From assembly GCA_021234155.1 (NCBI GenBank), contig JAJEKV010000108.1:2460676-2524675 (forward strand): a stretch of DNA of 64,000 nucleotides, read 5' to 3'. Below are positions 33,081 through 45,782 of this stretch, piece by piece (positions within the stretch are counted from its first letter, which is position 1; the number at the start of each line of letters is the position of its first letter). This DNA is from Isoetes taiwanensis (lineage: Eukaryota; Streptophyta; Lycopodiopsida; Isoetales; Isoetaceae). The position numbers were made by a program, and so were the translations under genes. The notes beneath the pieces are model-generated. The model was not told the DNA's origin. It saw only the letters and a program-made list of their open reading frames with translations, and searched no databases.

Positions 33081-33655
33081 CTGAAAACCCGTGGCACAAT
33101 TAAAACTAAGATCATAATTACTTTTTGTACTCACGGTGTAAACAGCACAATAAGGATGAAAACTTTTGTACAACTGAAAGATTAAAGCGTTAGTTATAAC
33201 TTCTCTATGGGTTGACACTTGCAGTCATTGCAGCATGTAATTCTCAATGTATATTCAGTATCCAAACAATAGCAATGGTTTATTCTTATATTCTGCTAGC
33301 AATATTGTTTCAGAGGCAGAAGCTGCTTTGAAGAGCGTGCTGATAAGGGCTTTAACCAATCAAACTGCAAAGATGGGGACACCGCACATTCGATAATAAA
33401 ACTCTGCTTATGCATGCGTGGAAGCCCACAGATATAGCTCTGGCTGTATAAGAGATCTATAGTTATAGCTCTGTCTTGAGCTTCTTACACTTATTTTCTA
33501 AGTCCAGAAGTAATATCTATGTTTCTGCTCACCCTCTTAGTTAATTGATTGCAATGGAATATATTGCTGTTATTATAGCTCTTAATTTAACGCACAACAC
33601 AACAAATTGAAACCAAAGGTCCTTCGGCTACATTATTCATGTGCACGTCACTAAC
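33081..33655. other. Intron-like AT-rich DNA between exon fragments
   Basis: No coding signal on either strand. Contains the second copy of the CACAATAAGGATGAAAACTT repeat at about 33147. Confidence 0.4.
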
Positions 33656-33733
33656 CTGGCCGGTGTCAAAAAGATTGCAGACATATATCCCAAAATCACG
33701 TTGAACCAATGTCCTTATTGCTCCATGCATCAC
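33656..33733 (-). pseudogene. RRP6-like 3'-5' exonuclease, single 78-bp exon
   Basis: On the minus strand the sequence TTTAAACAG|GTG opens an exon of exactly 26 codons: VMHGAIRTLV, then QRDFGIYVCNLFDTGQ, then the donor CAG|GTTAGT. The wording VMHGAD...WLQRDFGIYVCNLFDTGQ is the conserved exonuclease core of plant RRP6-like proteins, the catalytic factors of the nuclear exosome. The usual D-(R/S)-D-I-x-W part is altered here (IRTLV), so the acidic metal-binding position after HGA is missing. Neither the preceding nor the following RRP6 exons are found within this window. It is a lone exon, probably a captured fragment. Confidence 0.65.
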
Positions 33734-34261
33734 CTGTTTAAATAAAATCAGGCAATGCTACAAAAAAATGTCACAAAATACAGAAAACAATATTGGCCTG
33801 GTCTAACGATAAACACAAAATCGTAATATGCTCACCGTGTGTCCAGTTTGATCAACGATTCTTAAAGAAAAATCATAAAATGAAAACTGCAGCCTAATGG
33901 ACAGCCATAAATAAGAAAGGCATTGCTTTAGTTGGGGTGTTCATCTTTCATGTTGGGCTCACCGGAATGGAGTTCCTACAATGCCAAATAGAGAATAATG
34001 AGTACAGCTTACCTACCAAAGAATCTACTCCTCTAAATTTCAATCATCTTCCAGATTAAGAAATGCATTTGTCGCTATACCTGTTTTGCCGGATATGCTA
34101 TGGATATGCACAATGGTTCTGCTTTTTTATATTACAGGGCCGCAAGACATACATCAAGACGGCATGCATGAGCCACAGAACCCTGCATGCCACAGAATGC
34201 CCTGTGTCCAGGGCACCCGAAAAGCTATATGATGAAGCAACACATGCAAAATATATGTTAC
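33734..34261. other. Intron-like DNA between RRP6-like and HMGR fragments
   Basis: No HMGR exon 2 (expected SSRFARLQ-type start) is found. Open frames on either strand are short and unrecognised. Confidence 0.4.
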
Positions 34262-34824
34262 CTGTTGAACACAGTAGAGATGGTATGAAAGTTGTTCTCA
34301 TCTTCCAAGTAAAACATAAGTTCTGCTGCACGTTTTGCAGAAGGGAATTTCACTACAGGGGCTTGTAGCACCTCCGGATTGAGATATGGCGATTTGTACT
34401 GGCCACAAGGCAACCTTCTGTGGTGGCCATTGGAATCATAAACTCTATGCCATCAAGCTTTAATGGTCCAGCAATACCAACAGGAATTTGCACATGCCCA
34501 ATAACCATTTCACAGCATTGCCCCAGCACAGATGCATAATCAAATCCTGATATCGGAAGTGCTTTCAGTGACCTGCCAGTCAACAACTCAACAGCCCTCT
34601 TCCTCACACTGGCTGCTCTTACACAATCACCCAGTTCAGCCTCTATGAAGGAATTTGATTTGTACTTAACTGCACAGGCTAGATCTTCGTCACTATTTTC
34701 GCCCAATTTTTTCCCTTTGAGATGTTTGCCTCCTTTCTAGGTTGGCTATTTGTATCATCCGCATAATTCAATAAACCATATGTGCTGGGAAACTTAAGCA
34801 GATATATGGACGATGCAATCTGGG
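34262..34824 (-). pseudogene. HMGR: 3-hydroxy-3-methylglutaryl-CoA reductase, exon 1 fragment
   Basis: HMG-CoA reductase makes mevalonate in the ER membrane for sterols and other isoprenoids. The minus strand reads SAQIASSIYLLKF, matching the second membrane segment. A variable linker follows, then [63 protein letters not shown] and [15 protein letters not shown]. The TTEG glutamate and the plant-type [10 protein letters not shown] are visible. After TNR about ten bases are missing (the usual GCK), then [10 protein letters not shown], then about 27 missing bases, then [19 protein letters not shown] and ENNFHTISTVFN. The exon ends at a GT donor (CAACAG|GTAACA), plausibly a natural plant intron site. 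The 5' part is cut by the tandem junction near 34825. The rest of the catalytic domain is absent, so it is a fragment. Confidence 0.85.
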
Positions 34825-36780
34825 CAGATTCATTAGGGAGAATCTTTGAAAGTAATTCCCCATAGGAGCCAAAAAGAGGTAGAGATGATGTAAGAGAAAA
34901 TATGCATGACTTCCTTCCATTCTTAATAAGAAGCTTATACATAAAGAAGTTGGGCGTCGTTGAAGAAACTACGGGAACAAGCTGTAGCCTTGAACTCTTT
35001 TTTATAGTATATGGAAGGGAATTTCGGATGTTAGCATTGCAAAAATCTGACCTTCTCTAAATGCAACATCTGTGCGTGGTAATTAAGCAAAATTTGGAAA
35101 AACAAAAGATACAAAAGAGAGGCGAAATCTTGCAATTCAATGTCGGGCTCATATGCTAGAAACAGCAGCTCTTGCTGAGAAGTCAATATTGGCATTGGAG
35201 AGCATTGTCGGCACCGGTCTCACGAAAATCATCTATGTATAATACATGATAAGATGGATCAGGTTAAGACTTTAGTGCCTAGAAGTCATCATCTAGCAAA
35301 ATCGTATGGAAGGTGATCGGCTTGAAGAAGCGGTTTGTGAGGAGCTTTGACTCATGGGCATGGTGGTGCGTGCCTATGGTCATTTTCACTTGATTTATGG
35401 AAAGATGATTCAAACTTCCACATTGGTTCACTTTCTAGAATATTGCATAACTTGGAATTGGTGCAAGAGGACAAGATAGGTGACTTATGTGGAAGTAAGC
35501 TGCGGTGCAAATGGATGCAAAGGTCAAGGACATCAATCCTTTGAAGAACAAACTTGCTTCCATGGGGAAGTATTGCCAAATACTTCAACTTCTATGAATC
35601 TGAGGTGTTCAACCCTCTTCCCGAAATCTCTATTTGCAACTTGATAATGCAGTGAGGGCAAAACAAAAATAGGTATGTCTTTTTCATACTTATCTTATTT
35701 GACTTGGCTTAAAGGTCTTTGATGAGATCAAGTGGGCTTTATGATGGTCGGCCACACCCATGATGATATTGATGCTTTATTTGGAAATTTTTCAACCTTG
35801 ATGAGTTAATTAGGATGCTTTGACACTACGAGCTACTTTACTTGTTTAGCAAATGCAATGCAAAATCCCCAATTCCATACTTTATTGATGAAGTTCCAAA
35901 TTGGAAGGATTTTTGTGAAGGGATTCATCTGATAAGGGCCAATGCACAGTTGGGCATCTTGAACCATTGCTCTTCAAATTTAAGATGGCGGGGAGATTGG
36001 CTGTTATGCAATACAAAATCGTCCTACACATAAAAAGTGGCTTCGGTGATTCTCAGGAGTTAGAATGTGGAAAGAGGATGAACATGGTGCCAATGATACC
36101 AAGTGGTGTGCCACAAAATATTCCTCCTCGACCAACATTGAAAGATCTTCGAGGGGTTGAAGGATAGCATCAACAAATACATCTCCCTATGGAAGGACAT
36201 ATGTAAGAATCAAAGAAAGTAGCTTGTTTGCAAGGCAATACATGGCAAGTGTTGAGTATTGGAGCCGACTTCTTATCTCTTTGGAGGATGTTGCCGGGGC
36301 GTCCTCAAAATGATGCATTTTGGCCACAAACAAGACAAGCTCCTCTAGAACAAACAGCATTTGTTCGAGGTCGGCGTATCTGCCTTGGTCACCGCGACCT
36401 TTACCATCTTATTGTGGCCCGTCGGATGGCCGTCGGTGTTGCCTCTTGAAGAGTTTGATCCTCGCATTACATGTGACAAAGGGTATGTTTGTTCTAGTCG
36501 GACACGGAGATGATAACTTTGCCACTTGGTTAGGATATCTGAGAGGAGAATCTTTGTTCTTGATCCGGAATCTACATATTTTGGCCATATTTTTGTATCG
36601 TGGTGGAAGCCCTCTTTGGGAGGGACTACAAAAAGGCTGCTTGACTAAGCGTTGCGGCCTAATCCTTCGATCCTTCAAGGTATGAAAATTTAGATGCTAT
36701 TCATTATGCAGGATGCCAATGGCAAGAGGAAAAGCAGTCAAATTCCGAAATATATTATAGACATGTGGAAAGACATAGCA
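34825..36780 (+). pseudogene. DUF7869-type transposon-like gene, 5'-truncated and frameshifted (unit 2)
   Basis: Homologous to 3032-4990. It begins within the gene at the duplication junction, so the Cys/Arg-rich N-terminal part is absent. Recognisable words include KRGRDDVREN, THGHGG, SLDLWKDDSNFHIGSLSR, VGHTHDDIDAL-type residues (near 35745), FIDEVPNWKDF and VPMIPSGVPQNIPPRP. The frame is broken at many more positions than in unit 1. The HMGR fragment abuts it head-to-head. Confidence 0.6.
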
Positions 36781-37936
36781 CATTGTTCATCTTAATACAT
36801 GAGATCTTGTACTTGTAATACATATCTTTCATCTTAATACATAAGATCTTGTACATTACTATATTTGTGATCATATATAGCGCTTACATCTTTAATATAT
36901 AAATGCATACTTGATTCATAGATAAGATGGTGGAAGTGCTTATATGTTGAGCAATTGATTCATTCATCGCCGGGATGCGTAGTAGTGATCACGATATCTC
37001 ATAGCTCATGCTTTCGAGGGGAGCCGTCGGATGGATCATAAACGAATTGGCCTTGAGGCAATGAATCCTGCCCAAAGCTTTTCTTCGGCGGTAGGGATCA
37101 AGAAGATGCTGTCTAGGCAACCAACAAGATCGAGTGGCTCATTGAGCACTTGATGCCATACCGATGTGAATAGAAGAAGGCAAATAATCCATGGGAGATG
37201 AATGACCTCTAGCCCGAATGGAGCTGTTTTTATAGTGAAGTAAAATTATTGATGTGAATTATTGGGGTGGACTGTGGCGCCATCATTGGCGTATACAAGT
37301 ATCATGTACTAAATGCGGTATACAAGTATCATGTACTCGTCTGCAGTCACGATTCTATCATGTACTCGATTCTATACATCAACTAATATTCACTATGCTT
37401 ATATTATATATATCATACTTGGATACACAAATCATAAGTGCTTATATTATTATATCATAACGGGTATGCATATCATCGATGATTCACTTTCGTCATTGAA
37501 ATTAAAGGCAGCTTGCATAGTTAGGTACTCATGTCATTATTATATCCTTAGCGGAATCTGATTCACTCATCATCAACATCAAAGCGCGTGATGCTATTCA
37601 GCTCATAGATCTCGATCGGGAAGCCAATAAAGGTGGACCTTAACACGAGTGAGCTTCTTGCAAGCACTTTCGCGGGACCATCTGCTTTTGAACTGCAGCC
37701 ATGGATCAAGTTTGATACCATTTACGTAGCATTCACACATATCATTATAGCTAAGGTAGCACACGAAGGATCGGATGTTCTCACGGGACGTCGGGCAAAG
37801 GAAGCCATGGGAGATGAATGAGCTCTACCACGGATGGGCTGCTTTTATAGTGAAGTAAGATTATTGATGTGAATTATTGGTGTTCATTGCCTTTATCACG
37901 AGTACCATACATGTATATGATCCAATAATTTCTATG
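36781..37936. other. AT-rich non-coding stretch (unit 2)
   Basis: Matches 5000-6170, with the same short repeats. No recognised gene. Confidence 0.45.
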
Positions 37937-38022
37937 TATATACTATCAATAATTTTGGTGAGTATATACCATCAATAATTTTGGTGGGTATATACCATCA
38001 ATAATTTTGGTGGGTATAAATA
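37937..38022. repeat. 26-bp minisatellite (unit 2)
   Basis: Same repeat and copy number as 6176-6262, with one T fewer in the first unit. Confidence 0.85.
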
Positions 38023-38339
38023 TACATCAAATTTAGGAGTCGCGACAACATTGGCCTCAGATCTAGCTATGGCGTATTACGGTCTTGAGCGTGATTCTAT
38101 CACTTGCAAGATGAATCATGAGGACTTCAGCGGTGCATGGCGAGATATACCCAAGCTTGAAGTGGCTCCTGCCATTTGCTCTCAATCCTCGCCATTATCG
38201 ATCCGTCGATGTTATCATCCATCTCACGTGGAATAGGGAGTATCAAATGTTCATGATGAAAGGATCTACGGGTATACGCTGGTTACGATCATTGAGTAAT
38301 AGTAGAAGAATAATATTACTTGTTATCTTATTGTAATCA

Positions 38340-38620
38340 GTGGTTGTGTTAGTATACAGCGGTACACATAACCTTTTGTAATACACATAGCAGTAATATA
38401 AGTAATAGTAAAATAATAGTACTTGTTATCTTATTATGTCGGTTGTACTCTTATTGTTATCTTATTGTAATCTTATTGTTATCGGTATACATAACCTTTT
38501 TGTAATACACATAACCATACTATATGTATTGAGGGTATACTAGTATGCAGCGGTATACATAACCTTTTGTAATACACATAACCATACTATAAGTATTGAG
38601 GTATACATAACCCTCAAGGT
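38340..38620. repeat. Degenerate GTATACATAACC tandem repeat (unit 2)
   Basis: Matches 6590-6885, with indels at GTAATC/CAG-type positions. Confidence 0.65.
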
Positions 38621-38639
38621 ATACTATATAAAATTATTC

Positions 38640-41060
38640 CAACTTGTCTTGAGAATTCCAACTTTAATGAACTTCTGCTTTGATGCAAGATTAAGCCTTT
38701 TGTGTGGAACCCTTGGGTTTTATCACGCCAAGAGCGGTGCATACCACACTAGTCCCACATGGTGAAAAAACAAATTAAGAAACCAAAGCCATATGAATCG
38801 ACTAATTGGAAGCCGGGAAGCCAAATGTCACGGCTTTGCGAGAATGTGATACGAGACACGAATCCTGTTTTTGTAAACATATTAAAGCCCAAATATAAAA
38901 TGATTAGATCCACGAAGTTAAATTATTTGAAAGCGACTAAGGCATTGGGTATGCCACTTAACCTTGGAGAAAATCTAAAAGGTCTTTGAAACCAATTATA
39001 GAAAGGATCGAAAGAAGGTTAACCTACGGTCTTGTAAGTAGCCAATGCAATCCTTAATGCGACTCATATTTATTACTCCCTCGGCTATTGTGGCCTATGA
39101 TATTTTGTATCTAGACAAAAGCAATGGTGTCTTGGACAATGGAATTAGTAACGATTTATTAAATATAGGACATACACACAACTTAAAAAAATTTGATGCT
39201 TTGTTAGGTCAATTGATATTGGTTTATACATTATCTTAAGAAATATTTCTTGAACATCCCATTCTTATTATAGAGAACACAACAACCCCAAAAAAGTGGT
39301 CCATGTGAAGTGTTGTTTTTAGAATAACTACAAAAAAAACTATGCATGGCTTTTTTTCAACTTTTCTAAAAGCTAATTGTGGTTTTTTTGTGTATTTTTT
39401 TCTAGGCGTAGTTTTTCTTTTTAGCCTTTTTTTTTTTTTTTTTCCACCACAGTTTTCTCCTCATTTTTTTTTTTTCCCACATTAGTCTTTTCCTCCTCTA
39501 TGTGTGGTTTACAAGTGTGGTGTTTAAAGAAAGCCTTTGGAATTGAACCCAAATAAACCCATTCGGGCATGAACAAACCAAATTAACTAAATGCTAGAGT
39601 CATAGCATACTTAACTAGCCAACTAGCCAAATGTAACAAGCAAAATAGCCATGGAAATGGAATCCATTGTGAAAGCGATTGAACTGCTTACCATAGTGAA
39701 GCAGGTTTATCATAATTATTATTCGAGGAAAATCTATTTTAATAAGATTAAAGCTGCCATAATCGATCTATTATGTTAATTATCACATTAAGTCTTAAAA
39801 CAAAATACCATCTGCTGCCTAATGGCTAGGAAGAGCAATAGACTTATGACATATAAATCCATGCACTTCAACACTGTATTTCATGTCCTAAAAGTCCATA
39901 AATAACTCAATCTTCATTCTGAGCATGTTATTAACTTGATAGTCGGACATAGCGTTACCACGACAACTAAGCTTCTAACTAGGAGACCAAAAGCTAAGAG
40001 CATATTTAAGGCACCTTCTAGCCAAGCATAAAGCCATGCAATATATCCACATACCTATTTAAATTATTAAAAGCGCCGCGTGTGTAATATCTTGGCAATA
40101 ACTTTGTCCTTAGATGAGAATAGCGACACATGTATATATTATGAAGTTAAATCCAAGACTACAAATGGCTATGAAGGATAATAATCCTTTTATTAAGCAT
40201 GAACAATTGATAAAATATATAAATCACCTTCTAAAGTTGAATCTCCTGGTTTGGTGAAAAGCCTGCAAGCTCGTTTAGCTTCTCCAAAGCTATGCAATAT
40301 TCATCCAGTACACTTAGCTAAGCGGGATTAACTTACATTTTATTCACACCAAAGGTAGAAGGGAGTGAAGCCTTTTACCACAATTCTTCTCTCACGAATT
40401 GTAATGTTTTTAAGTAACGACAAGATCTAGTCTTTAGACTTCTCAAGCAAAACAAAAAAGACTCATAAAATCCACGCATGACATTTCATATAATACCATG
40501 CTCGGACATCCAACATTTTGGAAAACTTTCTTCTAATGCGATGGAATTAAAAGTAGTATCAATTGCTCTTTCCTACAAATAGAAGTAAAGACTATCTAGA
40601 TTATGAGCATTGTCGACTTCAAAAAGAGCCTTAACTTCGGCATTGTGTGGCTTATTTGAGATCTATTGTAGCTTCGCCAACATGCGACATTGAAATTTGT
40701 TGTGTTAAATAACTTTGAGATCAAGCTGGCGACATTTTGAGATTAGCCGTTGGTGAGTGAGGAGGCCGATTAGAACAATAGGTTTGATTTTGGCGCCTTG
40801 CCCACAACCAAAACCGTTGAATGAGCTTTCAAAATGTACATAACTAAAATAAACCTCATTACTTCCCAAAAAAGCGGGTTGTTTCTCACCTTGAATTGCA
40901 TAAATTGTATCTGCTTTAAAATTTGGAAAAATCCCACCTAACTATAGAAAGTATTAAACTTGAGTTGAATACCTTAATCGTAGTTTAAAGATATGCTTGA
41001 CCTTCTCACGCCTTTTTAGCGTTCTTTTTCTTCATGCTCTCTTGAGAGCTAGTAATGAGG
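38640..41060. other. Gene-poor AT-rich stretch (unit 2)
   Basis: Matches 6886-9307. T-rich tracts at 39360-39480 are longer than in unit 1. A 76-codon plus-strand frame (38759-38989) containing KPKYKMIRSTKLNYLKATK is interrupted in unit 1 and is not recognised. Confidence 0.35.
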
Positions 41061-41172
41061 AGATAAAATCCCATATAAATGAAGTAACAAAAGCTAATTT
41101 TAAATAGATTTTTGCATAAAATCCCATATAAGCGAAGTAACAAAAGCTAATTTTAAATAGATTTTTGCATTA
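41061..41172. repeat. 53-bp tandem duplication (unit 2)
   Basis: Matches 9308-9413. The single-base difference between the halves is now AATGAAG versus AGCGAAG. Confidence 0.85.
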
Positions 41173-41946
41173 GTATCACGGATTTTCATAAAAGCACGGA
41201 TTTTTATATCAAGTATGATCTTTAAATGGCATTAAGTTGTAGCATCTAAATATCGAGAATAAGTTGTAAGCTTTCATTAAATTTGCCGCATCTAAGTTAG
41301 TCCAAACAATGCCACTGGCGCATTACGCTTGAATGGAATACACTTGCGGCCGGCAATAAGGTGACCAATACAGCGGTCAAATCCTCTCTAATCGTCACAT
41401 TCACATTTTAGGGCTTGAGCCTTAAATCACAAATTTGTTAATAGATATGAAATGTCATCCCTCTGAGGGCAAAAGAATAGTACCTCAAGTGCTCTTGAGA
41501 TCAGGTTAAGCTGTCGGCATTTTGGCCGGACCACTGTTCGGATAAACATCACATCACAATCCTTCATATTTTGGGCTCCGGTATATTTTGTGAGGGGAAG
41601 CGAGAAAGCATGAGAAGTCCAGTGAAGTGGCCCAAAGCTTAAAGTGGGAAACTCCATCATTGAATCTGTAACAAAAAGCGAGAAAACTCAAGTTAAAAAA
41701 GCGGTGAAGCAAAAAATGTGAAAGCGAATAAGGAGCAAATGATCTACTACCTTAAGATTAACCAGGGGCTTTCAGGACACTAAGATCGCCAAGGTTGAAT
41801 GGCCATTCATAGCCTCGGCCTCACGGATTTTGGGCGAGGCTCTGTTTGTCGATTTTGGCACGCTTAATGAAGTTTCCCCCGTTTTCTGCCCTTTTGAAAT
41901 TTTTAAAGCCTATAAGACCATTTGCCCCCTTTTGAAAAAAGAAGAA

Positions 41947-42030
41947 AAGAATGGCGTATATCTACTCTGATATCACTCCTTATTGTTCAAGAATGGCGTA
42001 TATCTACTCTGATATCACTCCTTATTGTGC
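41947..42030. repeat. 42-bp tandem duplication (unit 2)
   Basis: Identical to 10188-10271, inside an approximately 300-bp block without differences between the units. Confidence 0.95.
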
Positions 42031-42099
42031 ATGTACCGTCTCATAGGCCTCTGGCCTCCGTGGACGTTAAAATAAACTTCCTTCCTTCCTTCCTTCCTT

Positions 42100-45000
42100 A
42101 TTGTTTTTTAAGGTTCATTCGATTTTGGCATATTCCTACAAATATGCGAGATCTAATTCCACAAATATATACCTCACACCCCTGTATACTTGGACGCTCC
42201 CCAGTGTACGTATAAAAATACGTATGAGAATCGCAAATACAGGTTCACGAACCATTGCAAAGGAAGAAAAAAAAATATTTTTGCAGTCAGCACAGGAGGT
42301 CGCGTTCATCCGCGTCTCAACCTCCAAACCACCCAATTGGGCTCTGCATGCACCGAAACTCGGGTGGCATTAATGCTTGGATGAATCTAAGAGTGATTCC
42401 ACATCAATCGGCCCATTTTATCTGTTCTTCTACATCTGAAGCTCTACCTGCCACTGGAGTGCGTGAAATCCAGTGCATCAAGGCCGAACTTGTCTTTGCA
42501 TAATCTAAAAGCGAGCTTGTAAACTTACGCCAATGGTTGAGCTTGTAAACCTTGCCAATGGTTGAAATACATTCCAACAAAGGCTGGCTCGCCCTACAAA
42601 ACCCGAAGGGGGCCTAACGAGAAAAAAGTGTGGGATCGTAATCCATCGGGCGAATTTATCTGCAAAATCGAGAAGCAGAGGATGATCGTTTTCCCCACAT
42701 GTTTCTTTGTAACATAAGGCACGCCCTCGCAAAAAATATCAAGCATCGGTCGCCACATGTGTCCAAAAAACTCGGCCAAATTCGCATACCAAGTATAGAA
42801 AAGCATGTGCATATAAGGAGCGTCTAATTTTGGACCATAGAACAAATCCACATCAAACCACGAAACCCCCTTTCTTGACCCACCATTGCCCAAATCTTAG
42901 TATCATTGATAATTTTGCAATCTTATTGTCTTTTTAAAAATGGGAAGGCTTTGAAATTTTGTGCAGGCGTAGGCTGCCTTGAGGCGTATGTGGCATTCCC
43001 TTCCCGCTTTAGCGACGAAAGTTCGGGTTTGAATGCAAATTTCAAATGACAATTAACACCCACACCTCCATCCTCGACGAAATCTTCCCGGGTTCTACAT
43101 TCTTTATTGTCCTCAGCTACAAATTTTTCTACCTCAGTGCCTCACTTCCTCCTCACCTACAAATTTTTTCCTTAACGCCTTAGAATTGGGTTCTTGAGCT
43201 TGAACTGAGTCATGTCCATGATCGACAAGGGTGTGATACTTTTGAAAGCTTGGAATGCAAACAATGATGCATAATATCTTCTTATGATTGTCTTTTTTTT
43301 TTCAGGATTGTAGCTTTAGGATGTTGTCTTCATCTGTTCATGAGCAATTTGATTTAGAATGTCATTGGTTTCTAACTGATATTATTTCCATACTTTGATT
43401 CTTTGGAAACAATCCATTTAGCTTGTCCGACTGCAAGATGGTGTAGAATCATAGACCCACTACCAACCCATACAAAGCAATATTTATGTTTATGGGGATC
43501 TGGGAGATGTGAAGTAAAAATCTCATCAAATTGTGTATTGCATTGCTATGGTTTTTCAGGAATGTTGAAAGTTCCATCGCTAGATCTCTATTAGCATAAT
43601 AAGCTGAAGAATAGATGTAGAAGATAAAGTATCAATAGTGTGCACATGATAAAGCGACACATAACAAAGATTAGTCTGCATTTCTTGGCAAATATGGTAG
43701 ATCTATTATTTGACTCTATTTTTGCTATGTTTGAACCCAGTTGGTAACGAAATTGTAAGAGATAATAATGAAGTGTGAAAAATACATTCTAAGTATTCAT
43801 GTCGTGCTTCTACAAATATATTTTGTATGTATGTAATCGTAATATCTAATACATGTATGGGATTGTCATCTTACCCATCATTTACTTCTACTGAATTCTA
43901 CTTTTTATCTCCTGTAAGTCAGTGGCATTGCTACGATGGATCGTATTGTTGCTTAGGGAATAACTTGATGTCATCAATTGAAGGCAAGAAAGTTGCAAGG
44001 AATGTTTATTGCAAGTTTGTACTTGGGCTTGCACCATGGCCGTTCTATTATTATTTACTTTCTCTTTATGGCATCTTTATAAAAGAGTAGTAAGAATTGT
44101 TTGTTTCAGGTTGAACTCTGCAATATTCCCAAAATGGCACTTCGTATTGGTACATCACAAGGGCTTCTAAAGAAATCTTGCATATGGAGCTTTGCAAGAG
44201 GTAGAGACAACTTCATTTGTGCGCTTCTCAGGTTTGTTCCATTCTATCTAAAGGTGTTATTTCCAATTGAAGTATCCAGTGATATGAAGGCCAAGGTCGG
44301 TTGTAACTTTTATCTAAAATAGGCTGCAATTTGCGAAGCATATTTGAATCACCAAAGTGAAAGAGTCATGATGAATAGTAGAAGGAATTTAGCTTGTATA
44401 GGTTGTAAATATTTTATAGACATATGTGTTTGGCCTTAAAAAGCAAGAGCAAAAGGGATTTTGGTTTTGCATTATTGATGAAGATCACACATTCATCTAG
44501 TAAATACATGTGCTTTGCCTTATTAATATTTATTGGTTTTCATCTTTTCTATGTTGTATATGCTTCTGACTCAATCTTACCTAGGAGTAAAGTTTTTCAT
44601 CGTCCGCACAATTTGTCTGTACTCACCCCACTATGGGAGAATCGTGAAACTACATAAATTTATGTCTAATTGTAATGTATATTATTTCTAAACTTCTTTG
44701 ACTCTTATATAAATGTCCATAGACAACAAGAATGAAACAAGATGCTTTCCTACAATGGGTTGCCAACGTTCATTTAATATACTTTGTAGATATTTCAGCT
44801 TGCCTCCTAATCTAGACCATCTATTCATAATATTCTACAAATATTCTAGGCCCCTCACAACCATTCCTAGGGTATGCCCTTCGGGCAACCCAAAAATGAT
44901 ATATGGAGAATGTACATTGTGAATGTTATACATAATTTCTTGATGAAGTGGCATATGAGAATGAGTAGGATATAATAAAATACAATAGATAAGATAAGAT

Positions 45001-45782
45001 AAATATTTTATCGTCCTCGGAAACCCAATCGGGTTATGGGACCCAATACAAAAGAAGGGGCATAAGCCCGAAACATTATAGACAATGGAAGCAAAACAAA
45101 AACAATGCCAAAATTCATGAGAACAGAGCAAACGTAGACTCGAGCCAGACAGAAGCGACTAGATGTAACTACTGGCGCGCTTAAACGTAACCTACCCAGG
45201 GATTCTGAGGCCACTGATCAAGAATAAGTGCGCCACCTCCCCGATAGACCGCCCATTTTCTTTGGAGCCTCGCCTCTCGGACCTTACATAACTCATCATG
45301 CCGTCGAGTTAATTGAACTGGGGAGAGGTCTTCCTGGACCGAAAAGGGAGTGCCCTTGAGGTGACTCCCATGCTGTAGCACATATAGTCGGTGATTAAGT
45401 TGAGGCAAGCATAAAAAGGTGCCAAGGTTCAAAATATTCTTGATTGAGTAGTCACTATGAGGTGCAATTAACTTGAGTTGTTATGGGTTAATGCTTTTTT
45501 ATTTTTTATTTTTTTTTATTTTATTCATGATACTAAATTGGTTTTTACCAAATCATTACTAGTTTTAATGAATTATTATAGCAGGCATAAAATTATCACA
45601 TAAACAGTCACTAGTTCTAACAAGCCATTATAACATTAAAAAACCAACATAAATAACCATGTAATGAACCAGTATCATTTTCAACAAACCACTATGACAT
45701 GTGGTTTTCTTCCATCAAATAAATTCATGTATAAAAAACTGCATATATCATGGTTTTTAGATGAATTAATACTAGTTAAATA
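42100..45782. other. Gene-poor stretch (unit 2)
   Basis: Matches 10342-14559 without the ~543-bp TTTTTTC segment, whose empty site is at about 44768. The block 43200-44760 is almost collinear with unit 1, and the differences are mainly transitions. The minus-strand open fragment at 45181-45432 (KWAVYRGGGALILDQWP) is clearer here. Confidence 0.4.

Larger units (their letters stand above)
3032..34824. repeat. Tandem duplication, unit 1 (~31.8 kb)
   Basis: Homology with unit 2 starts at the shared word CAGATTCATT (3032 and 34825) and continues in the same order and orientation to the end of the window. Left of these points the sequences differ completely: the DUF7869 gene continues on one side and HMGR on the other. 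Unit 1 is longer than unit 2 over the shared span by about 470 bp. It carries a ~543-bp segment at 13016-13558 that unit 2 lacks, and it lacks a 116-bp duplication present at 56291-56522. Similarity ranges from identical blocks (10130-10430, 21110-21520) to blocks with an indel every 10-20 bases. Confidence 0.9.

Noticed and set aside
34063-34368. 101-codon plus-strand frame
   Set aside because: It overlaps the HMGR exon on the opposite strand and has no recognisable content.
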